NCBI GenBank assembly: GCA_014621425.1
Contig: JAANBB010000007.1
Span: 186,001-250,000, forward strand
Reading direction: 5' to 3'
DNA: 64,000 bases
DNA from: Cylindrodendrum hubeiense
Taxonomy: Eukaryota > Ascomycota > Sordariomycetes > Hypocreales > Nectriaceae
Shown here: positions 35,488 to 46,715 of the stretch, one piece after another
Position numbering within the stretch: the stretch's first letter is position 1
How the letters are laid out: every line of letters starts with the position of its first letter
The notes under the pieces: model-generated
The model's input: only the letters and a program-made list of their open reading frames with translations
Told to the model about the DNA's origin: nothing
Database searches by the model: none
Made by a program: the position numbers and the translations under genes

Positions 35488-37759
35488 ATGGGCCTGTCAA
35501 CACTAGGAGCCAACGGCCTGGTTGAAAGGCGGGCATGTGATGCCTGTCACAAGAGGAAGGTACACGTTTGAGAGGCCTCGTCTGCGCAAGAAGCGTATAC
35601 AAGGAAATCATGGAATGAATGCTAATTTCCTGGGGCATCAACAGATCCAGTGCGATTCCACCGACCCGGACGTCCCCTGTAATTGGTGCCATCACCACGG
35701 CATTGTCTGCACCTTTCAAAGGAAGAGGGGGCGTAAAAAGAAGCCCAAAGCCAAGTGAGCCCCAGTCTATCCCAGGCTCCAGTTTATCCTCCAGGGGGTG
35801 AAGGTGCCTAGTCCAAATGTCTTTCTAACGTGTGCACTACTCGGTCGCTCCATTCAGAAGCCATTTTAGTCTCCAACAGAGCTTTTCTCAGCGACTCGAG
35901 CATATTGAAGGCGCCCTCGTCAAAATAGTCGCTCCTAAAACCCCCAGCCAAACAGCACCTGAACGCCCACGCTCGACGCCACCGAAAGCCATCCCAGTCT
36001 CGCCAACCGACGGAACTGATCTGTTGGGTCTGTATGTTGGCTCTAACACACATGTTACCTCGAGTCTACTAGAGCATATCGACTACCAAGTCAGCCTACC
36101 GATTCTTTTTGAGCACGATCCCAAATGGCTCTCATGCAAGACAGGAGAGGATGTCTCTTTCCTCAAGCTTCATCCCAACTTCCAGGCACCACCTTATCAA
36201 CCGAGTCTCTCGAACTCGCTCGGATACACATCTTTGAGAAGTCCCAATGAGTTTCCTGACGAGCCGATCGTAAAACGGGCCCTCAATAACTATGTTGGTG
36301 CTTCGATGGGACTTGTTTTCCCACTAATCGACCCGGTGTTGTTCGAAGCAACTATTACCAAAGCATGCCAGCCGTGTGAGGGGCCGCTGTCAATCGACAG
36401 CACCACCGCTAGAGCATGCGTTCTAGCTTTTCTCTCAATCGTGAGCTTCCTAGAAAGACAAAGCGGTATCATGCCTTGTGTAGACCGCCATATTTGTGCA
36501 ACCAAGGCCTTAAATTCGCTATCAGTGGTACTCCAGGATGCTAGTGTGGTAGCACTTGAGACTTTATTGATGCTAGTAAGTACAAGGAACTCCTAGAGCT
36601 ATGTTGTCGCCCAGGCTAACGGTCTTGAAGCATATTCACCAGGCTTTCTCTGGTCAGTTGCAATCTGCTATACAACTGCATGCATTGGCATGCCGCCTTG
36701 TTGTTCAATTGGGCGGACACATACAAAAACCCCCGGGGTCACATGCCACCCGCCAACCCCCCATGGACAGAAAGAATCGCCAGCTACGAATACTTTTCTG
36801 GCAATGCTACATCTTCGACAAACAAATTATGATACGGACTGGTCAACCCCCTCTCCTTCCCGATGAATGCTGCGACCTTATTACGTCGGATCTTCAGTCG
36901 AATCATGATTATCAGTTGACCCGCACAGGAGCTAGCCCTACGTTTCCCTTTACACATGGGTCGTATAATACTCGATTTCCCTGTGACCCTTATTTGAGTC
37001 ACTTGAAGTCCAAGGCTTACCAGATGCTTTATTCCCAACACGCTAGGGAGAAATCGAATGCCGAACTCCTCTGTGCTATTCGGGAGCTAGATGCCGATAT
37101 TGAAGCCTGGCGTTTGTCTATTCCCCATAACTTACGACCTGCACTCTCACTCTTGAATAAATCCAACATCCACTTTCCCGAAACAATACCTTTAACAAAC
37201 ATGCGACACATTAGCCTGTATCTTGAATATCATCACCTGATCATAACGCTACATCAAGCCAGTGGAAGATGTTGCCCATCACGTTCTGACAGCGACCTCA
37301 ATGGAAGATACAGTCCCGGCGTCCAATCCAGCCTTACCCTCTCTCTAGAGGCAAGCCGGTCAACTCTGGTTTATTTAGAGGCAGCTCTTGGTCAACTTCC
37401 GAGAGAATCATTTTGGTAAGTGTGCAATGTTTTATGTCATGCTGGACACCACTGTTGTCAGAGGCTTGAAACTCATCTAATCAACCCGATTCAGGTTACT
37501 TTCATTCTATCCCAAGGTCGCCGTCATGGTTCTCTTTGTGAACATTCTTACAGATCCTCTTAAGTCACAGGCAAAACGTGATTTGGACCTGATTCGTTCC
37601 GCTACCGTACTTATCAGAAATATGCCAGGATACAGTCCATCACATCATGAAGCTGATTCTACACAGAGTGTGTATCATTTTATGGTTGAGCTGGTTCGAC
37701 TTGGAAATCGTGCTATATTAAACAGTATGCAGCAAAGGGATCATGGAAATGAGAAATAA
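35488..37759 (+). CDS. Zn2Cys6 transcription factor
   Basis: Five exons (35488-35559, 35645-35754, 35870-36575, 36643-37415, 37495-37759) give 641 aa. The Zn2Cys6 cluster, Cys17-20-27-36-39-46 (CDACHKRKIQC..PCNWCHHHGIVC), is split by intron 1 right after HKRK, a common intron position in this class. A basic tail RKRGRKKKPKA follows, then a possible coiled-coil start LQQSFSQRLEHIEGAL. The middle region has FLKLHPNF.., YVGASMGLVFPLIDPVLFEATI and LHALACRLVVQLGGHI typical of PF04082. The intron 3 acceptor was set at CACCAG (36642) because it keeps AFSGQLQSAI in frame; this boundary is the least certain. The target is unknown; a divergent neighbour encodes the AttH/CrtC-like protein. Confidence 0.85.
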
Positions 37760-38245
37760 AGTTGTTTCCAGCAAAGGTGGTTCTAGGACTGGGTTTTGGT
37801 GTCTTCTTTTCGCGTTCAGCGCTCCGAGACAATTTAGCTGTGGGGGCTAAGTTAACTCACTAGCTCTAAAAGAAAGTTGAATACAATTTGGAGGCGCACT
37901 TATTTAGGGAATTAATCCAACGACCATAGCCGAAGTTCATTTCATGAGACGAGAGTTTGAACATTGAGGCTTTCTGTAGGGTAGGGCGAAATGCTCTGTT
38001 CCTTTGGAAATACGGCTTAGTCAGGAATTCTTGGCGCTATGATAGAAATGTGGATAGGGCATGTCCCTTAAAACACGGATTGGGCTGAAACATCAGCTTA
38101 CCCCATTTATGAGCACATAACATTAAAACACCTTCAACTTCTAGGCTTGCTTCACATTACAACCGATAGCTATTGTATTAAGCCTTCAAAGAGAGACGAG
38201 CTCCACGATCAAATACAAGCCTTGACAACAACATCATCGCTCAGC
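37760..38245. other. Intergenic region upstream of HET gene
   Basis: 486 bp. The HET reading frame is open a further 33 codons upstream of its first ATG, but without an ATG. No other feature is seen. Confidence 0.45.
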
Positions 38246-40369
38246 ATGGCGGACGAGCAGCTGGAAAATCTATGCGCAAGATGCCGGACTATCAACTTCG
38301 AGCACCTGCTCCGAGACGTACCTCCGCCAGATCTGATTGAACCAGAAGCAGCCCTTGTTCTTGATCGAATTCCAGAGTGGACAAACTCGTCATGTGATCT
38401 TTGTGACTTCTTTCTAGATATGGTCCCGGGCGAAGAACGAGATACTTGCGATATCATATATGTTTTTAGAGCGCGTCGAGCTCCTCGGAATGGTTCGACA
38501 AACAGGACGCCAATTGATGCGCCAGAAATGACTGTGCGAACGACGCTGGAGATTCAGACACACAAAAGCGGACAGATGCTCGGAGACGGAGCCTTTGTGA
38601 ACTACAGCAAAGCACCGGAAGCGCCAATCCTCATCGACCATGCGAAGGTCAACTACGAGCCGTTACGCAAATGGTGTGAGAAAATCCAAGGAATTTCAAG
38701 AGAAGCGATGGATGTGCTGCCGGTTTCTGTCATTGACTGCCACACGCGGGAGATAGTACCAGTGCGCGGCCCTTGCGACTATGTTGCTCTGAGCTATGTG
38801 TGGGGACCCGCTGTGTCGCAAGGAGCTGCCCCTGAACCTGGCTCTTTGCCTAGTCATCTTCCGTGTACGGTGGAAGATGCAATTACTGTGGTCAAGGAGC
38901 TTGGTCTACGTTATCTCTGGGTCGATAGGTATTGCTTGGATCAGAGCAATAAGGCCGAGTTCAAAGCACAGCTCGACCAGATGGCCGACATTTACAGGCA
39001 TGCACTTCTGACTATCGTCGGAGCGGCCGGCTCAAGTGCTGATTATGGACTACCTGGTGTCAGTTCGCGGCCTCGCATTAAGCAACCTCGAGTCAAGATT
39101 GGTGACTACACGCTCTGGTCTTCAATGACCGACCCCCGAAAAGTGGTACGAGAAAGCACATGGATGACTCGTGCCTGGACTTACCAGGAAGGTGTCTTCT
39201 CCTGGAACTGGATCGCATTCACCGACGAGCAGGTTTTCTTCCAGCGATCGAACAAGGAGTGGGCGAACTTGGAGCGCTGGTGGAAAGTGTCTTGCGAAAT
39301 GTTCCCTCACGGGGGACTGGGGGCTGATTCCAACTGTCCGCTGTTGCAAATGTACGACAACGTATGGAAGAACGAGGGTGCTCTGCACTGGCTATTAGGG
39401 AAGTATACCAGTCGAAACTTTACCTACCAATCGGATGCACTGAATGGGGTACTGGGTCTCTTGAAACGGTGCGAGAATGGCCCGTATCGCATGAACCACT
39501 ACTTTGGAATCCCCGTTTTGGGGCCATTGATAAACCACCGCAAGGCTTCGGGCCGTGACCCTAGTCGGAGCTGGACGCTGACGGAAGCTTTCCTGGTGAA
39601 TCTCTGCTGGAGAGCGAAAGGGACCGGTCTGCGCAGACCTGGCTTTCCAAGCTGGTCGTGGACTGGCTGGCAAACTGTCTACGAAAGCCCTGCACAATCC
39701 CTAATTTACCTGGGGCTGTCCATCAAAAATACGACCGATGTCAAGATATCAGTGCAGACAACGCAGGGTTTGGTCGATTGGGAAACCATGTGCAACAACA
39801 AGAATTGGGACGTCTATGAGGACCTGAGTTCCCTGCCGCAAGAGCTGTACATCCAAGCTTCTACAATTGCCCTCACTGTCTGCCGGGATCCTAGAATATT
39901 GAACAGGACCATGAATGGCCATGCCGCGGACTCGATGCCCATGGAGTGGTGTGCTATTTTTTCCGACGAAGAATGTGACGTTCTGATTGAGGTCAATTTG
40001 GTGGACGCGGCAATCGACTCAGCTGTCCCATACACGGGTTTTATGTCATTGAAAGGTGTTTTACTCCGCCAGCTGGACCCTCAGCAATCCAAGTCCGAGA
40101 ATTATAACTACCACGAGAACTATATCTGGGCCTTTGCACTCGTTGTGCTTGAAGGCGATGATGGGGCGACAAGAGTTGGGAGCCTCGAGCTGAGGCGAGA
40201 CAATTATTTCGTGTCTTGGAAGGGTGATGTTGATCACTCGGGAACGAAGAATGAGAAAGTATGGATACAGAGTACTCAAAAGGACTTTACGGATTGTACT
40301 GAATGCAGAACGAAAGCGTTAGAAAAACTTGTGAGTGGACAGACACACGAGTTGATAAAGCTACTGTAG
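38246..40369 (+). CDS. HET-domain protein (heterokaryon incompatibility type)
   Basis: A single exon of 707 aa from the first ATG (MADEQLENLCARC). The N terminus has CARC and CDLCDFF, commonly seen before the HET domain. The HET core begins near residue 177 with DYVALSYVWG, continues with LRYLWVDRYCLDQ (usual form LWID..CIDQ) and ends with TRAWTYQEG. C-terminal to it is FPSWSWTGW, also typical. HET proteins trigger cell death when incompatible hyphae fuse, or act in other non-self responses. The domain is complete; no NACHT, WD40 or patatin partner domain is seen. It is isolated from the metabolic clusters. Such genes are numerous and variable in ascomycetes, so allele-specific function cannot be judged. 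Confidence 0.92.
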   Translation: MADEQLENLCARCRTINFEHLLRDVPPPDLIEPEAALVLDRIPEWTNSSCDLCDFFLDMVPGEERDTCDIIYVFRARRAPRNGSTNRTPIDAPEMTVRTTLEIQTHKSGQMLGDGAFVNYSKAPEAPILIDHAKVNYEPLRKWCEKIQGISREAMDVLPVSVIDCHTREIVPVRGPCDYVALSYVWGPAVSQGAAPEPGSLPSHLPCTVEDAITVVKELGLRYLWVDRYCLDQSNKAEFKAQLDQMADIYRHALLTIVGAAGSSADYGLPGVSSRPRIKQPRVKIGDYTLWSSMTDPRKVVRESTWMTRAWTYQEGVFSWNWIAFTDEQVFFQRSNKEWANLERWWKVSCEMFPHGGLGADSNCPLLQMYDNVWKNEGALHWLLGKYTSRNFTYQSDALNGVLGLLKRCENGPYRMNHYFGIPVLGPLINHRKASGRDPSRSWTLTEAFLVNLCWRAKGTGLRRPGFPSWSWTGWQTVYESPAQSLIYLGLSIKNTTDVKISVQTTQGLVDWETMCNNKNWDVYEDLSSLPQELYIQASTIALTVCRDPRILNRTMNGHAADSMPMEWCAIFSDEECDVLIEVNLVDAAIDSAVPYTGFMSLKGVLLRQLDPQQSKSENYNYHENYIWAFALVVLEGDDGATRVGSLELRRDNYFVSWKGDVDHSGTKNEKVWIQSTQKDFTDCTECRTKALEKLVSGQTHELIKLL

Positions 40370-40706
40370 ATAGGTATTGCTTCATCTGTGGTAGCAACTG
40401 ACTCATATTGGACTATATCTACATACTCTATCCCTCATTTTATTTCTTATTATCATTAAGGTAGTCCAAGCCAAGAGATCCCCAGGACTTAAAGTCAATG
40501 ACTATGAAAAGCAAGAGAAGCCCCAGGAATAAAACCTCAGCTTTTCTCAGCTAAGTAGACGGTTGAAAATACCCTCATCTTCTATCCCGACATTTGTCCT
40601 TATTGATCACAAACCTTCGAATAATTACTCGACGATCACAATTAATTGCATAGGCGTAGTATCTTGTATTATGTCATGCAAAAATTTCTTAATATATCGC
40701 CCATTC
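40370..40706. other. Intergenic region between convergent genes
   Basis: 337 AT-rich bases between the HET gene and the next regulator; probably 3' UTRs. Confidence 0.45.
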
Positions 40707-42429
40707 TTACTGGAACGGTGTTTGAATAGGGAAATTCCTCTCAATAACTTGCCAGCTTCCATTGTCTCGCCGTTTCTGATACACTAGGCCAATATTACCT
40801 CCGGGGCCATTTGGAAGCTGTATCTTGATATCTTGAATCCTGTGAGATTCCGGTAGCAGCGGAAGAGGGTCATAGCATTCATCTGAGCCTTTGAAGAGAG
40901 GAAAACTGTCCTGCAGTGTAAACGCGTCGTAGAAAGTATCCTCTTCAATGGCCATGACCTTTTGAGCGATGCATGCAATTATGCTAGCATCCCATATACC
41001 TTCACGATGTGGTAAGGATCTCAGTAGGTCAATTGCTTGAACTCTGAGCCGATGAACTCGACATTTCAATGCTGTATAGTAGAGTGGCGGAAGCCACCCC
41101 GCATCGGCTATGGACTGGAGCGTGCCTGGGCGATGAGGCGGCAGATGTCCAAGATCAGGGTTCGATAAAACAGCTCGACGTAAGCCGTCCGCCACCTCTA
41201 TAATAGAGGCGAACTCGTTGGTGTAGTTATCAAACACTGCCTGCGACCTTGGGCCAGTCGCCGATTCCGTCATTATTACTGCCATGGTATAATATGCTTG
41301 CAGCAGCCTATAACCGAATTTATCCATGAAGGACATGGTGGTATCGATGTTGACTGTTGATAGGGAGTACGTATTATACCAGGCATCAAGTCCGGTACGA
41401 ATACGCTGCTGATGGGAGCTTTCGTCAACTCCATCTTGACGACAGCCTTCAGTCAACTGGAGAGCTTCGTTGATTAGACGGTCAAGACTTTCCCTGGCTT
41501 GTTCAATTGACTTGAATGTGCCTGTGACGGGTTCCGCCTCAAATACAAGATCAGACTCAAAATACTGGTCGAGCGGTCTCAGAAGCCCTACTTGCACTTG
41601 TACTCTTGAAAATGTCTCTAGAATATCCCTGTCGATTCGATGCCTCGGGGAAAGGGTGATATTGCTCTTGCCACTCTTACTGAGGCTGCAACCAGCTTGA
41701 CGAATGAGCTTGAGGCCATTCCCGAGATGAGTTTGGGCATTCTTGTAATGACCTCGGAGAAACTCGAGAAAGATGAAGAGCAGGCAAGTCAGCAGCACCG
41801 CATCAACGGATGGCTGATCTTTGACTTGCGATTGCGCGACTAAGTGGCCGATGGCTTTGCTGTAGTGGCGAAGCATAAACTGTTCATCGTCATTGGGGAC
41901 CATAAATCCATATGTGACATCCCGGGTTTCCGCCATCTCTTGTCTTTGTATGGAACCGATGGCAAGAACGGCGTGCAACACAGCAGGCTCATCGAAGCTT
42001 GCTTGAAACACCAGTTTGTCCCAGAAAGCAGAGCTGAAGATGCCTCGGAGCTTCTTTGCGGAGATAAGCGTGAACCATTCGAAGCAATCTCTCTCGGCAG
42101 CATCCAAAACGCGAGGAGAGGCGGGTGTTGTCAATCGGAGGACAGGGTGATTGTTTTGACCACTGACGCCGCCCTGGGAGCGAGGATTGTCTCCTCCGCC
42201 CCATATGCCGTAGCCATCGCACGTGCGGCCTGTTGAGGCGCACCGATGACAGGTGGGCCAACCTTCATCACACTTGACCTTGCGGATCCTGTGTTGGATA
42301 AGCTATGATGTCACTGAGAGATAGCGGAGGCATGAGCACTCACTTGCAGGTACGACACCCTGTTCTGGACTTCGTCTTCTTTGGGCGACGCGTCAAGCCC
42401 AAATCTGTGGCGGCATTGCCTCGGCCCAT
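40707..42429 (-). CDS. Zn2Cys6 transcription factor
   Basis: Two exons (42429-42344, 42288-40707) give 555 aa. The cluster Cys25-28-35-42-45-52 (GCRTCKIRKVKCDEGWPTCHRC..C) is divided by a 55-nt intron after CRTCK, which restores the motif exactly. A basic patch RRPKKTKSR precedes it. The remainder, including RDCFEWFTLISAKKLRGIF, AVLAIGSIQR and HYSKAIGHL, matches the fungal_trans_2/DUF3468-type regulators that act on aromatic or metabolite genes. It is divergent from an aldo-keto reductase across 565 bp, and regulator-enzyme pairs of this kind often control each other. There is no closer evidence of a target. Confidence 0.9.
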
Positions 42430-42994
42430 TATGCTATGGCGTGAGGTCGTTGCAACTTGAAGTGTTGTCGAGACGTTGGATGCTCCTCCGAGAAGCTAAG
42501 TCATTCGCCCTGTCAACCTGTCTCCCGTGCAGTCCGGGGAGCCGGGTCAATGCAGGTGGCGGAGCAAAGTAGATCCCCACTCAAATGCAGCTTAATCGAT
42601 CGTCATTGGTGAGCTCGGGTTTTGCATCTGCTCATTGGCTGCACTTCCGGAATGCTTCAAGCGCGAGGCTCCACAAAATCCTCAGAGTTGTGGATGCAGA
42701 GACCGTGATGATATCGAAATAGGATAATCACTTCTCCTTGTTACTCACCGGCGTGATAAAATTCCTTTATTCGACAGAGACAGTGCCCCATTATGACATA
42801 ATCTTGTAATTTTATGAAATGATGGGCGTCAGGCTGCGACCCTCGCTCGGCTTGATCATGGGAATGATTCAAGTATAAAACCTGCATCACTCCTCCAGCT
42901 TCTGGGACATCATCCATCTTCATTATTAACTTTCACCACTGTTGCATACCAAGAAGAAACCACACATCACTCACCCTTTCACCTCACTGTCGAT
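42430..42994. promoter_or_regulatory. Divergent promoter Zn2Cys6 regulator / aldo-keto reductase
   Basis: 565 bp between divergent starts. GTATAAAACC around 42875-42884 is a TATA-like box about 110 bp before the reductase ATG. No paired CGG motif could be assigned confidently. Confidence 0.5.
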
Positions 42995-44231
42995 ATGTCC
43001 ACCACCTTCATTCCACTTCGAACCCTGGGCGAAAGCGGCCCTCAGGTGCCGGCCATCGGCCTTGGATGCGTCCCCATGTCCGGAGGCTACGGCGCTATCC
43101 CTAACGATGAGGAGCGCTTCGAAATTCTTGACCGCGCGTATGAGCTTGGGGCAACCCACTGGGACAGTGCCGAGTAAGACATCAATCCCCCTTCCCCCGG
43201 TCGAAAGAACGTGTATTGACTCCTGTAGTATCTACGGCGACAATGAAGTGTTGATTGGCAAGTGGTTCAAGCGTACTGGCCTTCGACATAAGATCTTTCT
43301 ATCAACCAAGTTTGGAATGGTCAAGGACACTGGGTTCAAGGTCTTCAACAGCACTGCCGAGTATGCTAGGGAGGCGTGCGAAGCGAGTCTCAAGGCGATT
43401 GGAACAGATTACATTGACATTTGTGAGTAGTTAAGTGTGTTTCATACGTTCCACATTGCTATTCTCAAGAGATCGTAGAATGATCTCAACCCCAATTCGG
43501 ATGGCTAACACTGCCGACAGACTACCTTCACCGGCCCAACCCTGACACACCAATCGAGGTGACAATGAGAGCCTTGGCTCAGCTGAAGGAGTGAGTTTGA
43601 TGCTATAAACCTTGAGCTTAGTTCTCGTTGACACCGAAGTAGGGAAGGCAAGATTCGACATATCGGGCTCTCAGAAGTAAGCTCCACCACCCTCCGCCGA
43701 GCCTGTAAGATCTCCGCGGTTGCCGCTGTTCAAATGGAGTACTCTCCTATTGTGCTTGACGTTGAGGGTCCTGCTGGAACGAATTTGCTCGCGACTTGCC
43801 GAGAACTGGGTGTTTCCCTGGTGGCATACTCGCCACTTGGCCGAGGACTGCTAACAGAGACATTTTCCAATAACGAGGTTGGAGGAGACAAGAAAGATAT
43901 GCGCCAGGCCTTTTTCCCTCGATTTCAGGAAGCGAACCGAGAGTCCAATGTCAAGCTTGTCAAACATTTCAAGGCGCTCGCTGACAAGAAAGGATGTACA
44001 ACATCTCAGCTGTCCCTTGCGTGGCTGATGAAGCAGGGAGAGGAGGTTATCCCAATTCCGGGTACTAGGAAGATCAAGTATCTGGAAGAAAATTGGGCTG
44101 CGCTGAAAATACACTTAACCGATGAGGAAGAGGCTGAAATTAGGCGATTGGTGGAGGCGACGGGCATGGTCGGGAGTCGAAGCCCACTAATTCACTCAAC
44201 GGCTCTATGCGATACGAAAGAGGAGATTTGA
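42995..44231 (+). CDS. Aldo-keto reductase
   Basis: Four exons (42995-43173, 43229-43422, 43521-43590, 43643-44231) give 343 aa. The start MSTTFIPLRTLGESG is the first ATG. The catalytic tetrad is present: Asp57 (HWDSAD), Tyr62 (DIYGDNE, joined across intron 1), Lys87 (STKFG) and His128 (YYLHRPN, joined across intron 2). The NADPH-binding C-terminal part has IPIPGTRKIKYLEEN. It belongs to the AKR13/AKR8-like fungal group of NADPH-dependent carbonyl reductases (pyridoxal- or aflatoxin-aldehyde-reductase-like). Soluble and probably cytosolic. The physiological carbonyl substrate is not evident. The divergent regulator upstream is its likely controller. All catalytic residues are intact. Confidence 0.94.
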
Positions 44232-44906
44232 TGAAGATGGATAACACTCTAACCTTTGTTGTCGAGAGCATGCCTGGCTTTACACAATGTCTATATATGC
44301 GGAAACTTGTCTGGCTCAACCTGTCGGGTGCAACCCGGTCCATGCTACGGCTGACGGCTTCGGCAGAAGAAAGCATCCAATGCCGAGGAATTAGTTCACG
44401 GGATTTCTAGGGAGATCCACTCCTTTCCTCGCTGGTCAATCAAAACACCGCTCGCTGAACTTGTACCAAATCCTATCTGTGTCTCAGCCTGATATTTTCA
44501 GCTGTGGGGTAACGCCCGTAACAAGTGCAGAAGTTGATAGAGCAACTGCCAATCAGCAAAGCCTTCGGGGCATGAATCATCCGATTTCTGCACAAGCGCA
44601 GCCGTGTTTGGGGACGCGTTACCCAAGATGGGAATTGATGGTCAGCTCCTCTGCAGCCCCCAATCAGCCGCACCGTGAACCAGAGGCTGCCATTGGCAGC
44701 GATATCATGTTGAGGCTCATCGAAATCGCTCATCTAGCTTGGGTCGGTTTGCCAGAGCTTGATCTTGGGCTAAAATCGGGTTACTGCATCCATGTTCATC
44801 CCATATTGTGCTGCTGTGCGCCGTTTCACTCTCTAAGAGTCAAAAACCGCCCGCATCGAATTACGGATCAGTGTTGGGTCCGCAGTACTTGCGAAAGGAC
44901 AACAAC
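44232..44906. other. Intergenic region upstream of wall-sensor-like gene
   Basis: 675 bp with no supported gene. The downstream frame is open for 33 codons before its ATG but without a start codon. Confidence 0.45.
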
Positions 44907-46715
44907 ATGGAGCGATTTTCACAAGTTATATTCTGCGCCGTATTTATCTTTTGTGGCGTAGATGCTCTGGCCTCCACTGGCGCTCGGGCTTTCCGTCCAA
45001 CTCTCGACGAAATCGAACTGAACCTGTCTCTCCTGAACATATCGAGCGAGGCCGATGTTAACACATTTGTCACAAGCTGGCAGGCAGCTGCGAAGTTAGG
45101 TGATGGATGGACAGAAGCAACACAATCTCCTCTCATCCCATCGCGGGCATGGGCGGCGTTGATGTCCCTCAGCGAAAGAGCAGACTGTGACAATGTTTGC
45201 CCGGGTGGCGGCGTTTGCACCGACTGCGGTGTCTGCTGCTTCTACAACGATGAGTATACCTGTGCTCCGCAGTATACGACTTGCTGCCGTGATGGAAATT
45301 GTTCTTCTGGGGGTGAGTGTTGCGGTGGCGATGGATCCTCCGATATTGGCGCGACTTGTTGTACAGAGGGTACCCTTTGCTGCCCCCCTTCCGATAACGC
45401 GGATAGCGACTGGAGTAAGCAGTACTTTGTAAGTCTTCAACCTAGAGCTTCCAAGATTGTTGGATGTAGTAATTATTCCTAACAAAACCGACAGTGCTGC
45501 GATAAGGACCAGTCTTGCGGAGATGGTTGCGTGAATCCAACGTGCGTTAAAAGCCCCACATGGTCACTCAGAGAGATTATTTGCTAACCTACTCTTCTGG
45601 ATAGAACAACCGTTACCGATATCTCGACCGAGTTCGAAACAGTCACCGAAACCACGACGGTCGAAACGAGCAATACCGAAATTGAAACAGAAACCAAGAC
45701 TATCTCTGTGACAACCACAATTTCGGTTTCGGGCGACATGGAGACGTCAACATCAACCCACTATCAAACCGTAACGCCCCGTGCGCTGCACTATGAGCGG
45801 GAGGCGCCAGCCACGACCGAGAAAAACATAGCCAAGGCTCCAGCTGCGACTATCATTCTTCGAATGGAGCCAGGCTTAGACCATCTCGCGTCCCAGCTAG
45901 CTAAGCGCGGAGTCCATGTGGTGCGAGCAGATACCTCGACCATTACGGAGTTTGAAACAAAGACAGAGACAGTGACGGAGACGGAAACCAAGTATGAGAA
46001 TGGAGGTGATGCCCAAACAACCACTGTGAGCGTCACAGACACCGACACTGTCTTTGTTGGAGCTTCGATGACGAACACGCTAGTTGACGTGACAATCACT
46101 ATCACTGCTGGTGAAGATGTATCATCCCAAATGGCTACAGCTACTGTCACGGTAGCTGGGGATAGTGCATCGTCATCTGATGACAACTCTGGTGGCGGCT
46201 CTGGGGGCGGTGGGCTGTCCAAGGGTGCCATCGGTGGAATCGCAGCAGGCGCAGCGGTCGCCGCCCTGGCATTGCTACTATTGCTATTTCACTATTATAA
46301 GAAGAAAAATGCAGCAGCGGCCGCTGCGGGTTCCAGCACAAATGTGCCACCCGAAACTACTGCGGTCGTAGGAGCTGGGGTTGTACCGCCAAACCAAGAC
46401 ACGAAACCACCCGGGACCGAATCAACTTTTACGACAAGCCCCAGCCCACAACCACCACCCTTTCAAACATACCCACCGCCCGGTCAAACATACTTACCTC
46501 CCGGTCAAACGTATACCCCACCCGCTCAAGAGCTATCCTCTAGCCCGAACAGCCAAAGTTGGTATGTTTCGCCGTACTCAGGTACCTCACCATCCTCGGG
46601 TGCAGAGGCATACCACGAGCTGGGTAACGACAACCGCGCAAGCTACCCAGCAGAGCTTCAACAAACCGGTTATATGCGAGATTTGAACTTACAGGAAATG
46701 GGTCCTCGTCGATAA
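44907..46715 (+). CDS. Single-pass Cys-rich/Thr-rich surface protein, wall-sensor-like
   Basis: Three exons (44907-45428, 45495-45541, 45605-46715) give 559 aa. Domains in order: signal peptide (about 1-22); a region without cysteine (to about 90); a cysteine-rich module of about 90 residues with many CC and CxC pairs (CCFYNDEYTC, CCRDGNC, CCGGDG, CCTEGTLCCPP), joined over intron 1 to CCDKDQSCGDGC; a long Thr/Glu stalk with repeated T-E-T motifs; a Gly-rich hinge; one transmembrane helix (about 407-429, AAGAAVAALALLLLLF) stopped by HYYKKK; and a proline-rich tail with PPGQTY repeats. The build recalls fungal wall-stress sensors (Mid2/WSC type), but the cysteine module is not a WSC domain. It may sense or anchor at the wall. 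Ligand and pathway are unknown. Confidence 0.82.
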
